NCBI GenBank assembly: GCA_902628365.1
Contig: CACOMW010000001.1
Span: 62,001 to 126,000, forward strand
Reading direction: 5' to 3'
Source: an uncultured Marinoscillum sp.
GTDB taxonomy: Bacteria; Bacteroidota; Bacteroidia; Cytophagales; MED-G16
DNA length: 64,000 nt
Shown here: piece after piece, positions 21,630-31,418 of the stretch
Layout of the letters: the number at the start of each line of letters is the position of its first letter
Position numbering within the stretch: position 1 is the stretch's first letter
Made by a program: the position numbers and the translations under genes
Notes under the pieces: generated by a model
The model's input: only the letters and a program-made list of their open reading frames with translations
What the model was told of the DNA's origin: nothing
Database searches by the model: none

Positions 21630-22617
21630 TGATTTTTAAATTTAATAAAATTGCTTTATCTAAAGAGATATTGTTTGCTTGATTTTTTCCAGATATATCA
21701 TAAGCGGTTCCATGATCTGGAGATGTTCTTATAAATTTTAATCCAGCTGTAAAATTAACTCCATCAGAAAAAGAAATCATTTTAAAGGGAATGAGTCCTT
21801 GATCATGATATAATGAAAAAGTCGCATCATATTTTTTATATAATTTATTTCCGAAATAACTATCGCTTGAGAATGGGCCATATACATTTTTGTTTTTATG
21901 ATTTAATTTTTTAATAACTGGTTTAATTATTTTATCTTCTTCGTTTCCAAGCATACCATCTTCACCTGCATGGGGGTTAAGTGATAAAATACCAATTTTT
22001 GGATTATTTATTTTAAAATTATTTTTTAATGAATCCATTAAAATATTTATTTTTTTTATCAATTCTAATTTTGATAATTTTTTAGATATAAATTTAAATG
22101 GTATATGTCCCGTTAAAACACCCACTTTGAGTTTTTCAGATACCATCATCATTAGAAAATCTTTAGAATTTGTTTTTTTAGCAAAATATTCAGAGTGACC
22201 AGGGAATTTGAATTTTTCAGATTGAATATTTTTTTTGTTGATTGGTAATGTGACTATTCCATCGATTTTTTTTTTTATTAAATCATTCGTTGATAATTCT
22301 AGGGATTTGAATGAGTAAATACCTGCTTCTTTTTTAATTTTTCCAGGATTTACATTAATTCTATTATTAGTTATTGGGATTAAATTTATTTTATTTGGTT
22401 TTATTTTATTTAAAGAGTCAATTTTTTCATACACTAATTTTTTTTTTAAAATTTTAGAATAAAAATCAATAATTTCAAAGTTGCAATATACTAATGGAGT
22501 AAAAAGTTTTGTTAAATTATGGTTGGATAATGATTTTATGAGTATTTCTGGGCCGATACCATTAATATCCCCAATACTAAATCCAATAATAGGTTTCTTC
22601 TTATTTAGTTTTTTCAT
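21613..22617 (-). CDS. pdxA: 4-hydroxythreonine-4-phosphate dehydrogenase
   Basis: GDINGIGPEI, TLPINKKN, LSLNPHAGEDGMLGNEE, YHDQGLIPFKM, RTSPDHGTAYDI. Confidence 0.94.
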   Translation of the reverse strand: MKKLNKKKPIIGFSIGDINGIGPEILIKSLSNHNLTKLFTPLVYCNFEIIDFYSKILKKKLVYEKIDSLNKIKPNKINLIPITNNRINVNPGKIKKEAGIYSFKSLELSTNDLIKKKIDGIVTLPINKKNIQSEKFKFPGHSEYFAKKTNSKDFLMMMVSEKLKVGVLTGHIPFKFISKKLSKLELIKKINILMDSLKNNFKINNPKIGILSLNPHAGEDGMLGNEEDKIIKPVIKKLNHKNKNVYGPFSSDSYFGNKLYKKYDATFSLYHDQGLIPFKMISFSDGVNFTAGLKFIRTSPDHGTAYDISGKNQANNISLDKAILLNLKIIAKNG

Positions 22618-22643
22618 TAATTTGAAGAATTAACTAAAATCAA

Positions 22644-23405
22644 GTGAATATAATTAAATCTAAGAAAAAATTTGGTCAACATTTTTTAAAAGATTTATCA
22701 GTTGCAAAAATTATTGTAAAAGAATTTCAAAAAAAAAAAAATATTCTTGAAATAGGGCCGGGAGATGGAGTTTTAACAAATTTTTTAGTTGATCAAAAAT
22801 TTATTAAAATAGTTGCAATTGATATTGACCATAGATCAATTGAGTATTTAAGAGGTAAAAAAAAATATAGAAAAATTCATTTAATAAATGATGATATTTT
22901 AAAAATTGATTTTTCTCATTTATTCAGAGATAAATTTTCAATTATTGGAAATCTACCTTATAATATATCTAGCCAAATATTATTCAAGATTCTAGAATAT
23001 AGGAATAAAATTGGACTTATTGTTATCATGCTTCAAAAAGAAGTTGCAGATAGAATAATTTCTACTAATAATTCAAAAAAATACGGTATTTTATCAGTTT
23101 TAATTCAGACTTTTTTTAAAGTTAGAAAGATTATTGATGTTGATTCTAAATCATTTGATCCACAACCTAAAGTACAATCTACTGTAATAAAACTAATTAG
23201 AAACGATGTAATAAATCTTGGAATTGAATTTTCTTTTTTCAAGAAAGTTGTGAAGTCAAGCTTTCAAAGGAGAAGAAAAATGTTGAGAAATGCTTTAAAA
23301 AATCTAAATTTACAAAACAAGTTAGATCATGATATTTTTTCAAAAAGAGCTGAAGAACTAACTTCAGATGATTTTATTTGGCTTTCAAAATACTTAAAAA
23401 ATTAA
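22644..23405 (+). CDS. rsmA: 16S rRNA (adenine1518-N6/1519-N6)-dimethyltransferase
   Basis: KKFGQHFLKD, ILEIGPGDGVLT, IIGNLPYNISSQI. GTG start. Confidence 0.94.
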   Translation: MNIIKSKKKFGQHFLKDLSVAKIIVKEFQKKKNILEIGPGDGVLTNFLVDQKFIKIVAIDIDHRSIEYLRGKKKYRKIHLINDDILKIDFSHLFRDKFSIIGNLPYNISSQILFKILEYRNKIGLIVIMLQKEVADRIISTNNSKKYGILSVLIQTFFKVRKIIDVDSKSFDPQPKVQSTVIKLIRNDVINLGIEFSFFKKVVKSSFQRRRKMLRNALKNLNLQNKLDHDIFSKRAEELTSDDFIWLSKYLKN

Positions 23406-23409
23406 TTTA

Positions 23410-24777
23410 ATGAAGTTTTCACTCACTAATAAGTTTAAAGAAAGGTTTTATGATGCTATTAAATTAAAAGATGAAAAATTCATATTTAATTCTTTATATG
23501 AAATAAGTCCTGCAGATATAACTATTCTTCTTAATGAGTTTAATTCTACTGATTCAAAATATGTTTTAGATATAATTGATTTATCAATTTCGTCAAAAAT
23601 AATAAGTGAATTGGATCAGGATACAAGAATCAGTTTTTTAAAAGTTTTTTCTGCTCAAGAAATTGCTAAATATATTGAAAAAATGGATTCTGATGATGGT
23701 GCAGATATCCTATCTGAATTAGATTTAGAATTTAGAAATTCAGTTATTAAATATATAAAAGATAAAGAAAAGTCATCAAATCTTAAAGATTTAATTAGAT
23801 ATGATGATAATGTTGCTGGTGGATTGATGGCTAAGGAATTGGTAAGATGTAATATAAATTGGAATATTGTTCAATGCATTAACCAAATTAGAAAACAAGC
23901 TGAGGAAGTATCAAAGCTATATAGTGTTTATGTAACTGATAATTATGGTAAACTAATTGGAAAAGTTTCTTTAAAAAAAATAATTATTTCAAAAGATAAA
24001 ACTAAGGTTAAGGAAATATATGATGATTATGTTATTTCAGTAGATACATCAACTAAAGCTGAAGAAGTTGTAATTATTATGCAAAAATATGATTTGGATG
24101 CTTTACCAGTAGTCAATAAAAGGGGAAAATTGGTTGGAAGAATAACTATTGATGATGTTGTTGATTATATAACAGAATCGGCTGATGAAGAAAGACAAAT
24201 TATGTCTGGTATTTCATCAGATGTTGAAGAAGATGATTCAATTTGGAAATTATCTAGTGCAAGATTACCATGGTTAATTATTGGTATTCTTGGAGGTTTT
24301 TTTGGAGCTTTTTTTTTAGAATCATTTGAAAATAGTTTTATAGATAATAATAAGTTTTTTATTTCTTTATCTTTTTTTATACCATTAATTATGGCAACTG
24401 GAGGAAATGTAGGGATTCAATCTTCATCATTGGTAATTCAATCTCTATCAAACCCTAACGTATTTCAAGATTCGGTTTTTATTCGTTTATTTAAAGTATC
24501 TATTATTGCAATCATAAATGGATTGGTATTAGCTTCTATTGTTTACTTTGGTATAAATTTTATTATTCCAGATAATAACAAAATTTCATTTATTGTTTCA
24601 TTTTCATTGTTTACGGTTGTAATTATTTCATCATTAATGGGAACAATAACGCCCATAATACTAGATAAATTAGGATTTAATCCAGCATTAGCCTCAGGAC
24701 CGTTTATAACTACATCGATTGACATATTAGGGTTGGCAATATATTTCATGGTAGCAATTTTTCTAAATAGTTATTAA
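23410..24777 (+). CDS. mgtE: Magnesium transporter MgtE
   Basis: MgtE N-domain, CBS pair, C-terminal TM with MATGGNVGIQSSSLVIQ and GPFITTSIDILGL. Confidence 0.94.
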   Translation: MKFSLTNKFKERFYDAIKLKDEKFIFNSLYEISPADITILLNEFNSTDSKYVLDIIDLSISSKIISELDQDTRISFLKVFSAQEIAKYIEKMDSDDGADILSELDLEFRNSVIKYIKDKEKSSNLKDLIRYDDNVAGGLMAKELVRCNINWNIVQCINQIRKQAEEVSKLYSVYVTDNYGKLIGKVSLKKIIISKDKTKVKEIYDDYVISVDTSTKAEEVVIIMQKYDLDALPVVNKRGKLVGRITIDDVVDYITESADEERQIMSGISSDVEEDDSIWKLSSARLPWLIIGILGGFFGAFFLESFENSFIDNNKFFISLSFFIPLIMATGGNVGIQSSSLVIQSLSNPNVFQDSVFIRLFKVSIIAIINGLVLASIVYFGINFIIPDNNKISFIVSFSLFTVVIISSLMGTITPIILDKLGFNPALASGPFITTSIDILGLAIYFMVAIFLNSY

Positions 24778-24827
24778 TTTCTTTAGTTATATTTGTCATT
24801 GGTGATCAAATAAAAGAATAATTTGTT

Positions 24828-25301
24828 ATGTCTAAGGTTTCTTATTTTACAGAAGAAGGGCTATCTAAGTTAAAAAATGAACTTCGTTTACTCAAAACAT
24901 CCGGTAGGAAAAAAATTGCACAGCAAATTGCCGATGCTAGAGATAAAGGTGATTTAAGTGAAAATGCTGAATATGATGCTGCAAAAGAAGCACAAGGATT
25001 GCATGAACTAAAAATTTCAAAATTAGAATCAACACTAAGTAATGCAAAGATTATAGATAAAAAAAATATAGATGCATCTAAAGTATCTATTTTATCCAAG
25101 GTTGATATAAAAAATTTACAAAATGATATGAAATTCACATATCAACTTGTTGCTGAAGAAGAATCAGATTTAAAATCAGGTAAATTATCTGTAAAATCTC
25201 CTATAGGAAGTACCTTATTAGGTAAAAGAAAAGGTGATAAAGTTATAATTAATACCCCTTCAGGAAATATCAAATTTCAAATTTTAAATATTTCACTGTA
25301 G
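24828..25301 (+). CDS. greA: Transcription elongation factor GreA
   Basis: IADARDKGDLSENAEYDAAKEAQ, SPIGSTLLGKRKGD. Confidence 0.95.
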   Translation: MSKVSYFTEEGLSKLKNELRLLKTSGRKKIAQQIADARDKGDLSENAEYDAAKEAQGLHELKISKLESTLSNAKIIDKKNIDASKVSILSKVDIKNLQNDMKFTYQLVAEEESDLKSGKLSVKSPIGSTLLGKRKGDKVIINTPSGNIKFQILNISL

Positions 25302-25303
25302 AT

Positions 25304-25702
25304 ATGAGCTCAATTTTTTCTAAAATTATTAATAGGGAGATTCCGTCATATATTGTAGCTGAAAATGAAAAATTTTTAGCATTTCTTGATATTTATCCTC
25401 TAACAAAGGGTCATACCTTAGTAATACCTAAATTAGAAATTGACTATTATTTTGACATTCAGGATGAACTATTTAATGAAATGAATATTTTTTCTAAGAA
25501 AGTAGCAATTGGAATTGAAAAAGCGATTACATGTAAAAGAATTGGAGTTTCAGTAATTGGTTTAGAGGTCCCCCATGCACATATTCATTTAATTCCTATT
25601 AAATCTATTTCTGATATGAATTTTTCAAATCCCAAATTAGAGCTAACTGAAAAAGAGTTTTTAGCAATTAAAGAAGAAATTAAGAAAGAAATTAGTTTAT
25701 AA
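25304..25702 (+). CDS. HIT family protein
   Basis: IFSKIINREIPSYIVAE..., histidine triad VPHAHIHLIP. Confidence 0.93.
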   Translation: MSSIFSKIINREIPSYIVAENEKFLAFLDIYPLTKGHTLVIPKLEIDYYFDIQDELFNEMNIFSKKVAIGIEKAITCKRIGVSVIGLEVPHAHIHLIPIKSISDMNFSNPKLELTEKEFLAIKEEIKKEISL

Positions 25703-26240
25703 TTCTTATTTTATTTTTTGATATAAATTTTTTCCAAGAGGAGGATTCTTGATTTTTCAAATTTGATTGAAAGTGATGACATAATGCAGCACCTAAAGCA
25801 TCAGTAGCATCAAATTTATTATCTGATTTATGTTTAAATTTAAGGAAATTCATCAGAAATTTTGCAAGTTTTTCTTTAGAAGCATTTCCATTTCCAGTTA
25901 TCGATTTTTTAATTTTTTTGGGAGCATATTCAAATATTGGTATATTTTTTTGAAGTCCTGCTGCCATGGCAACTCCTTGTGCTCTTCCAAGTTTTAACAT
26001 TGATTGAACATTTTTTCCAAAAAATGGTGATTCAATAGCAATTTCATCGGGTTTATAATCTCCAATTAGTTCAGTAACTCTTGTAAAAATTTTTTTTAAC
26101 TTCATTTCGTGATTAGACTCTTTTGATAAAGAAATTATTCCATATTGGAGTAGTTTAATATCAGATTTAATACATTTAATTAACCCAAATCCCATAATGT
26201 TTGTTCCAGGATCAATGCCTAATATAATTTTGTCCATCAT
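25692..26240 (-). CDS. ruvC: Crossover junction endodeoxyribonuclease RuvC
   Basis: ILGIDPGTNIMGFGLI, IESPFFGKNVQSMLKLGRAQGVAM, DATDALGAALCH. Confidence 0.94.
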   Translation of the reverse strand: MMDKIILGIDPGTNIMGFGLIKCIKSDIKLLQYGIISLSKESNHEMKLKKIFTRVTELIGDYKPDEIAIESPFFGKNVQSMLKLGRAQGVAMAAGLQKNIPIFEYAPKKIKKSITGNGNASKEKLAKFLMNFLKFKHKSDNKFDATDALGAALCHHFQSNLKNQESSSWKKFISKNKIRIIN

Positions 26241-26332
26241 ATTGTAATTTAATTAAAATTCAAAATTTTTCTTTTTCTTCAGTTTAAACTCTTTTAATAA
26301 TTTCTAAATTTGATACTATAATAATAATTTGA

Positions 26333-27097
26333 ATGAACTTTATTGATACACATGCTCATATATATTTTAATCAATTTGAAGAAGATATTGATTCTGTTAT
26401 AAATAATTCATTGGAAAATCAAGTTAACAAAATATTGATGCCAAACATAAACTCATCTTCAGTAAATAAATTATATCGAATTTCAGATTTTTACAGAAAC
26501 ATTTGTTATCCAATGCTTGGTCTCCACCCTTGTTATGTTAATGAAGACTATAAAAATGAACTTAAAAAAATTAAAAATTATTTTAATAAACAAATTATAG
26601 CTATTGGTGAAATAGGCATTGATTTATATAGAGAAAAAAAATTTTTCAAACAACAATTAGATGCTTTTGAAATTCAATGCTATTGGGCTTTAGAAAATGG
26701 TTTACCTGTTGTAATTCATACTAGAAATTCATTGAAGGAAACAATTAAAATTGTTAGTCAACCTGACTTTAAAGATTTAAAAGGAATTTTTCATTGTTTT
26801 GATGGGAGCTACAAAGATGCAATAAAATTGGTAGACTTAGGATTTTTACTTGGAATAGGAGGTATATTAACTTTCAAGAATTCTAATTTGCGTAATACTA
26901 TAGTTAAAATTGGAATAGAAAAATTAGTTTTAGAAACCGATAGTCCATATTTATCTCCAGAACCTTATAGAGGAAAGAGGAATGAACCTTCAAATATTTT
27001 ACATATAGCAGAAATGCTTGAAAAAATCACTACAATTCCTCTAAAAAAGATTTCTCGAGTTACCACAAAAAATGCTATCGAATTATTTGATTTATAA
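26333..27097 (+). CDS. TatD family hydrolase
   Basis: FIDTHAHIYFNQF, GEIGIDLYRE, HTRNS, LETDSPYLSPEPYRGKRNEP. Confidence 0.93.
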   Translation: MNFIDTHAHIYFNQFEEDIDSVINNSLENQVNKILMPNINSSSVNKLYRISDFYRNICYPMLGLHPCYVNEDYKNELKKIKNYFNKQIIAIGEIGIDLYREKKFFKQQLDAFEIQCYWALENGLPVVIHTRNSLKETIKIVSQPDFKDLKGIFHCFDGSYKDAIKLVDLGFLLGIGGILTFKNSNLRNTIVKIGIEKLVLETDSPYLSPEPYRGKRNEPSNILHIAEMLEKITTIPLKKISRVTTKNAIELFDL

Positions 27098-27136
27098 ATT
27101 ATTTTTTTTGTTTAATTGTATTAATATTATTTTTAA

Positions 27137-27227
27137 AGAGAGGTGGCCGAGTGGTCGAAGGCGCGCGCTTGGAAAGCGTGTATACGGATTAATCTTCGTA
27201 TCGAGGGTTCGAATCCCTTCCTCTCTG
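27137..27227 (+). tRNA. tRNA-Ser (anticodon GGA)
   Basis: Acceptor AGAGAGG/CCTCTCT, D-arm TGGCCGAGTGGTCGAAGGC, anticodon loop CTTGGAAAG, long variable arm, T-arm GGGTTCGAATCCC. CCA not encoded. Confidence 0.96.
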
Positions 27228-27284
27228 CTAAGTTGAATTTTAATTTATAAATTGAATAATACTATAATAGGCTCATGAAAAAAT

Positions 27285-27728
27285 ATGAAAATTGAAAAAT
27301 TAGTAAGTGCAATTAATAAAGTTACCCCAGAAACTAAACCAAATTGGGGAAAAATGAATTCTTCTCAAATGCTTTGGCATTGTAAAAAATTTATCATTTT
27401 TTATCAGAATGAAAAAAACTATTCTCCAAATTTTGTAACAAAAACACTTGGATATTTTCACATGTTTTTTCTTAGATATATTATAAAGTGGGATTATGAT
27501 AAATATCCAAAAAACACCCCTACTTTAAAGTTTTTTAATCCAAAAAGAGTCAATAATATAGATTTTAATAAAGAAAAGATTGAATTGATTCAAAGATTAA
27601 AATTGGCAAATGATTATAATAAAAAATTTATAATAAATCCAATGCATGGTAAAATTAGTAAGGAAACATTTAGAGAGGTAATTAGGGGTCATACTTCTTT
27701 TCATTTGAAGCAGTTTGGAGTTCTTTGA
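27285..27728 (+). CDS. DUF1569 domain-containing protein
   Basis: INKVTPETKPNWGKMNSSQMLWHCKKF, C-terminal HTSFHLKQFGVL (DinB-like). Confidence 0.8.
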   Translation: MKIEKLVSAINKVTPETKPNWGKMNSSQMLWHCKKFIIFYQNEKNYSPNFVTKTLGYFHMFFLRYIIKWDYDKYPKNTPTLKFFNPKRVNNIDFNKEKIELIQRLKLANDYNKKFIINPMHGKISKETFREVIRGHTSFHLKQFGVL

Positions 27729-27822
27729 AAAAAAATTGATAATATTTTTATATTACTCTTATTAATTATATTTTTGACAAATTTGAATCAAATAAAACTT
27801 AACTAAATAATCAAAAATTACT

Positions 27823-28659
27823 ATGAAAAAATTATTATCATTAATCCTTTTTTTATCTTTTCTCACACTCGGAAACAACACATTTGCGCAAGATGAAGTA
27901 ATTCAAGATTCAGTTGAATCTGTTTCTGATACATCTGCAGTTGTTGAAGAAAATTTAACTTCAGAAGTTGTTCAAACTACCGAAGAAGAAGAAGAAATTA
28001 TTTTTGAAGAAGAAGAATCAAAAGGTTTCCATCAAGCAATTAAAGAACAATTTATACAAGGTGGATGGCAATTTATGGGTATTGTACTTTTATGTCTTAT
28101 ATTAGGATTAGCAGTATCCATTGAAAGAATTATTACCTTAAATTTAGCGACTACAGATACTAAAAAGTTATTATCAGATGTTGATGATGCTTTAAAAAAT
28201 AAAGGCGGTGTAAATGCAGCAAAAGAAATTTGTAAAAATACTAGAGGGCCTGTTGCTTCAATATTTACTCAAGGTTTAATGAGAGCTTCTGAGGGAATAG
28301 AAATGGTAGAAAAATCAATTATTTCTTATGGTTCTGTTGAAATGGGAAAACTTGAAAAAGGAATGGTTTGGATTTCTCTTTTTATCTCATTGGCACCTAT
28401 GCTAGGTTTCATGGGAACTGTAATTGGTATGATTGGTGCATTTGATGCTATTGCTGAAGCAGGTGATGTTTCGCCTTCGCTAGTAGCGGGAGGTATTAAA
28501 ATAGCTTTATTGACAACAGTAGGTGGTCTAATTGTTGCTGTTATACTTCAGTTATTCTATAATTATCTTGTATCAAAAATAGATTCTCTTGTTAATAACA
28601 TGGAGGATGCATCAATATCTTTAGTTGATATTTTAGTGAAAAATAAACTTTCTAAATAA
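27823..28659 (+). CDS. MotA/TolQ/ExbB proton channel family protein
   Basis: GWQFMGIVLLCLILGLAVSIERII, LGFMGTVIGMIGAFDAIAEAGDVSPSLVAGGIKIALLTTVGGLIVAV. Confidence 0.93.
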   Translation: MKKLLSLILFLSFLTLGNNTFAQDEVIQDSVESVSDTSAVVEENLTSEVVQTTEEEEEIIFEEEESKGFHQAIKEQFIQGGWQFMGIVLLCLILGLAVSIERIITLNLATTDTKKLLSDVDDALKNKGGVNAAKEICKNTRGPVASIFTQGLMRASEGIEMVEKSIISYGSVEMGKLEKGMVWISLFISLAPMLGFMGTVIGMIGAFDAIAEAGDVSPSLVAGGIKIALLTTVGGLIVAVILQLFYNYLVSKIDSLVNNMEDASISLVDILVKNKLSK

Positions 28660-28997
28660 TGTTATTTTTAGATATAATAGATATAGCATTATTTTCTGCA
28701 TATGGATTGGTAGTAATTGGCGCATTATTAGCAATTGGCTTCCCAATTTATATATCCACAAAGAATCCGGCTAGCTTAAAAAATTCTGGTATTGCTTTTG
28801 GAGGTTTACTTATTATGTTTTTGCTTGGTTATTTGATTTCTGGGAATGAAGTATTACCATCATATATTGAATTTGGAGTAGATGCAGGATTGTCTAAGTT
28901 TATTGGTGGAATGATAATTCTTGTTTATCTATTGGCTGGCATAGCTATAGGCGGTATTATTTATTCTGAGATTTCTAAAAGTTTCAAAAATGGCTAG
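28659..28997 (+). CDS. Small hypothetical membrane protein within ExbB/ExbD operon
   Basis: Three predicted hydrophobic segments; 1-nt overlap with upstream ORF and 8-nt overlap with downstream ExbD. Confidence 0.75.
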   Translation: MLFLDIIDIALFSAYGLVVIGALLAIGFPIYISTKNPASLKNSGIAFGGLLIMFLLGYLISGNEVLPSYIEFGVDAGLSKFIGGMIILVYLLAGIAIGGIIYSEISKSFKNG

Positions 28998-29628
28998 AAA
29001 AAATAGACCTACAGCAGAAATTCCAAATGGATCAATGGCTGATATTGCTTTTCTACTATTGATTTTCTTTTTGGTTACTACAACTATAGCAAATGATAAA
29101 GGTATTGCAATGTTATTACCACCAAAACCTGACCCAAATGAACCACCTCCTGAAGTAACAAAAAATGATAGAAATATTTTTAAGATTTTGGCAAACTCCC
29201 AGGATAAATTGCTTGTTGAAGATGAACCTTTAACTGACGTATTTGAATTAAAAGAAATGGTCAAAAGTTTCGTATTGAATTTTGGAAATCCTGGTGAAGA
29301 AGGTGTTGCTATTTATAATAGTCTTCCCTCCACAATGAAATCATATATTTCTTTGAATGGTAGGAGAGTTGATTATTCTGATGATCCAACAGAAGCAGTT
29401 GTTTCTTTTAAAGCAGATAGGGGAACATCCTATGAGCTTTTTGTTCAAGTTTTAGATCAAATTAATGGAGCTTATAATGATATTTATGGTTCTAGAGTTG
29501 GTATTTCTGCTTCTGATTTTTTGCAGCTTGATAGAGATGATCCAATTCAGAAAAGAAAATATAATAATGCAAGAGAAGGTATTCCAAGAGCAATATCAAT
29601 TGCAGAACCAAATAAAATAGGAGGTTAA
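28990..29628 (+). CDS. ExbD/TolR family biopolymer transporter
   Basis: IPNGSMADIAFLLLIFFLVTTTI single N-terminal TM segment. Confidence 0.9.
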   Translation: MARKNRPTAEIPNGSMADIAFLLLIFFLVTTTIANDKGIAMLLPPKPDPNEPPPEVTKNDRNIFKILANSQDKLLVEDEPLTDVFELKEMVKSFVLNFGNPGEEGVAIYNSLPSTMKSYISLNGRRVDYSDDPTEAVVSFKADRGTSYELFVQVLDQINGAYNDIYGSRVGISASDFLQLDRDDPIQKRKYNNAREGIPRAISIAEPNKIGG

Positions 29629-29632
29629 TAGT

Positions 29633-30094
29633 ATGGCAAAATTTGGAAAAAAATCAAATACCTCTCAAGATATACCAACTGCTGCGTTGCCGGATATTAT
29701 TTTTATGTTATTATTTTTCTTTATGGTAACAACAGTTCTTAGGGAAACTGATATTTTAGTTAAACAACAATTACCTAGGGCTGTTCAGCTTACAAAATTA
29801 GAAAGAAAATCTCTTGTAAGTTATATTTACATTGGAGAGCCAAAACAAACTAATTTATATGGTAAAGAACCTAAAATTCAAGTTAATGATGTTTTTGTAG
29901 AAGTTTCTGATATTGTTCTATTTGTTAATCAGGAAAAAGATAAATTAAATGAAGCTGAGAGAGACCAAATAACCATGTCAATGAAAGTTGATGTAGATTC
30001 AAAAATGGGTATTGTTTCAGATGTGCAACAAGAGCTAAGAGAAGCAAATGCAAGAAAAGTTCTTTACAGTTCCATTAAGTCTGTTGATTTATAA
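29633..30094 (+). CDS. ExbD/TolR family biopolymer transporter (second copy)
   Basis: IPTAALPDIIFMLLFFFMVTTVLRE. Confidence 0.9.
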   Translation: MAKFGKKSNTSQDIPTAALPDIIFMLLFFFMVTTVLRETDILVKQQLPRAVQLTKLERKSLVSYIYIGEPKQTNLYGKEPKIQVNDVFVEVSDIVLFVNQEKDKLNEAERDQITMSMKVDVDSKMGIVSDVQQELREANARKVLYSSIKSVDL

Positions 30095-30130
30095 ATTAAA
30101 AAAAAATAGTTTTTTTTTTAATTTATAAAT
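30087..30130. terminator. Near-perfect palindrome with A9/T10 core, likely bidirectional terminator
   Basis: ATTTATAAATTAAAAAAAAA-TAG(T)-TTTTTTTTTAATTTATAAAT; arms about 20 nt, loop 3-4 nt; overlaps the exbD stop codon. Confidence 0.7.
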
Positions 30131-31411
30131 TTGATTATGCAAAATAATAGAATCATCAATGCTTGGTGCATGTATGATTGGGCTAATTCGGTATACTCAT
30201 TAGTAATAACTACTGCTATTTTCCCAATATATTATAATGCAGTCACAACTTCTTCCTCTGGTTCAGATATAGTTAGTTTTTTTGGAATAGAAATTGTAAA
30301 TTCAGTATTATATTCTTATTCATTATCTTTTTCTTTTTTAATTCTTACTTTTTTTCAACCTATTTTATCTGGAATAGCTGATTTTTCTGGAAATAAAAAA
30401 TTGTTTTTGAGATTATTTATGTATTTGGGTTCATTTTCTTGTATGGCTTTATATTTTTTTGATGGAGATAATATTGAATTTGGAATAATATGTTCAGTGG
30501 TTGCTAGTATTGGTTTTACTGGAAGTTTAGTGTTTTATAATGCATTTTTACCAGAAATAGCATCAGCTAGAGATTTTGATAGAATAAGTGCTAGAGGATA
30601 TACTTTTGGGTATATTGGAAGTGTAATTTTATTAATTATTTGTTTGATTTTAATTCAAATGTTTGATTCATTTGGTTTTAAAGATTCAAAATCAGCAACA
30701 AAATTTACTTTTTTATTAGTAGGAGTATGGTGGATCATTTTTTCTCAGATAACCTTGTGGTTTTTACCGCAAAATGTTAAAAAAATAAAAATAAACTTTG
30801 AAATACTATCACATGGTATAAGGGAGTTATTCAAAGTCTGGAATTATATTAAAAATGTTAGAAATCTGAGACTTTATTTATTTTCTTATTTTTTCTATAG
30901 TATGGGTGTTCAAACAATAATGTTAGTAGCATCTTATTTTGGAAGTAAAGAATTAAATTTAGATCAAGACAAACTGATATTTACAATTCTAATAATTCAG
31001 ATTATTGCAATTTTTGGAGCATATTTTTTTGCTTATATATCTAAAATTAAGGGAAACAAGTTTTCTTTAGTTGTAATGAATATTGCATGGATTTTTATTT
31101 GTTTAGCAGCTTATTTTACAACCAATGAAAATCAATTTTATTTTTTAGCTGCCGCAGTCGGTATTTTAATGGGAGGTATTCAATCTCTTTCAAGATCTAC
31201 TTTTTCAAAATTAATACCTTCAGAAATTAATGATAATGCATCTTTTTTTAACTTTTATGCTATATCTTATAATATTTCGGTTGTTGTAGGTACATTTTCT
31301 TATGGTTATATTGAACAAATAACAGGAAGCATGAGAAGTAGTATTCTTGCTTTAATGACCTTCTTTATTATTGGATTATTTATCTTGTTTTTTACAAGAA
31401 TCAAAAGGTAA
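30131..31411 (+). CDS. MFS transporter, UMF1/Atg22-like family
   Basis: INAWCMYDWANSVYSLVITTAIFPIYY; GGIQSLSRSTFSKLIP; 12 TM pattern. Start may be the ATG at 30137. Confidence 0.88.
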   Translation: MIMQNNRIINAWCMYDWANSVYSLVITTAIFPIYYNAVTTSSSGSDIVSFFGIEIVNSVLYSYSLSFSFLILTFFQPILSGIADFSGNKKLFLRLFMYLGSFSCMALYFFDGDNIEFGIICSVVASIGFTGSLVFYNAFLPEIASARDFDRISARGYTFGYIGSVILLIICLILIQMFDSFGFKDSKSATKFTFLLVGVWWIIFSQITLWFLPQNVKKIKINFEILSHGIRELFKVWNYIKNVRNLRLYLFSYFFYSMGVQTIMLVASYFGSKELNLDQDKLIFTILIIQIIAIFGAYFFAYISKIKGNKFSLVVMNIAWIFICLAAYFTTNENQFYFLAAAVGILMGGIQSLSRSTFSKLIPSEINDNASFFNFYAISYNISVVVGTFSYGYIEQITGSMRSSILALMTFFIIGLFILFFTRIKR

Positions 31412-31418
31412 TTTTTTA

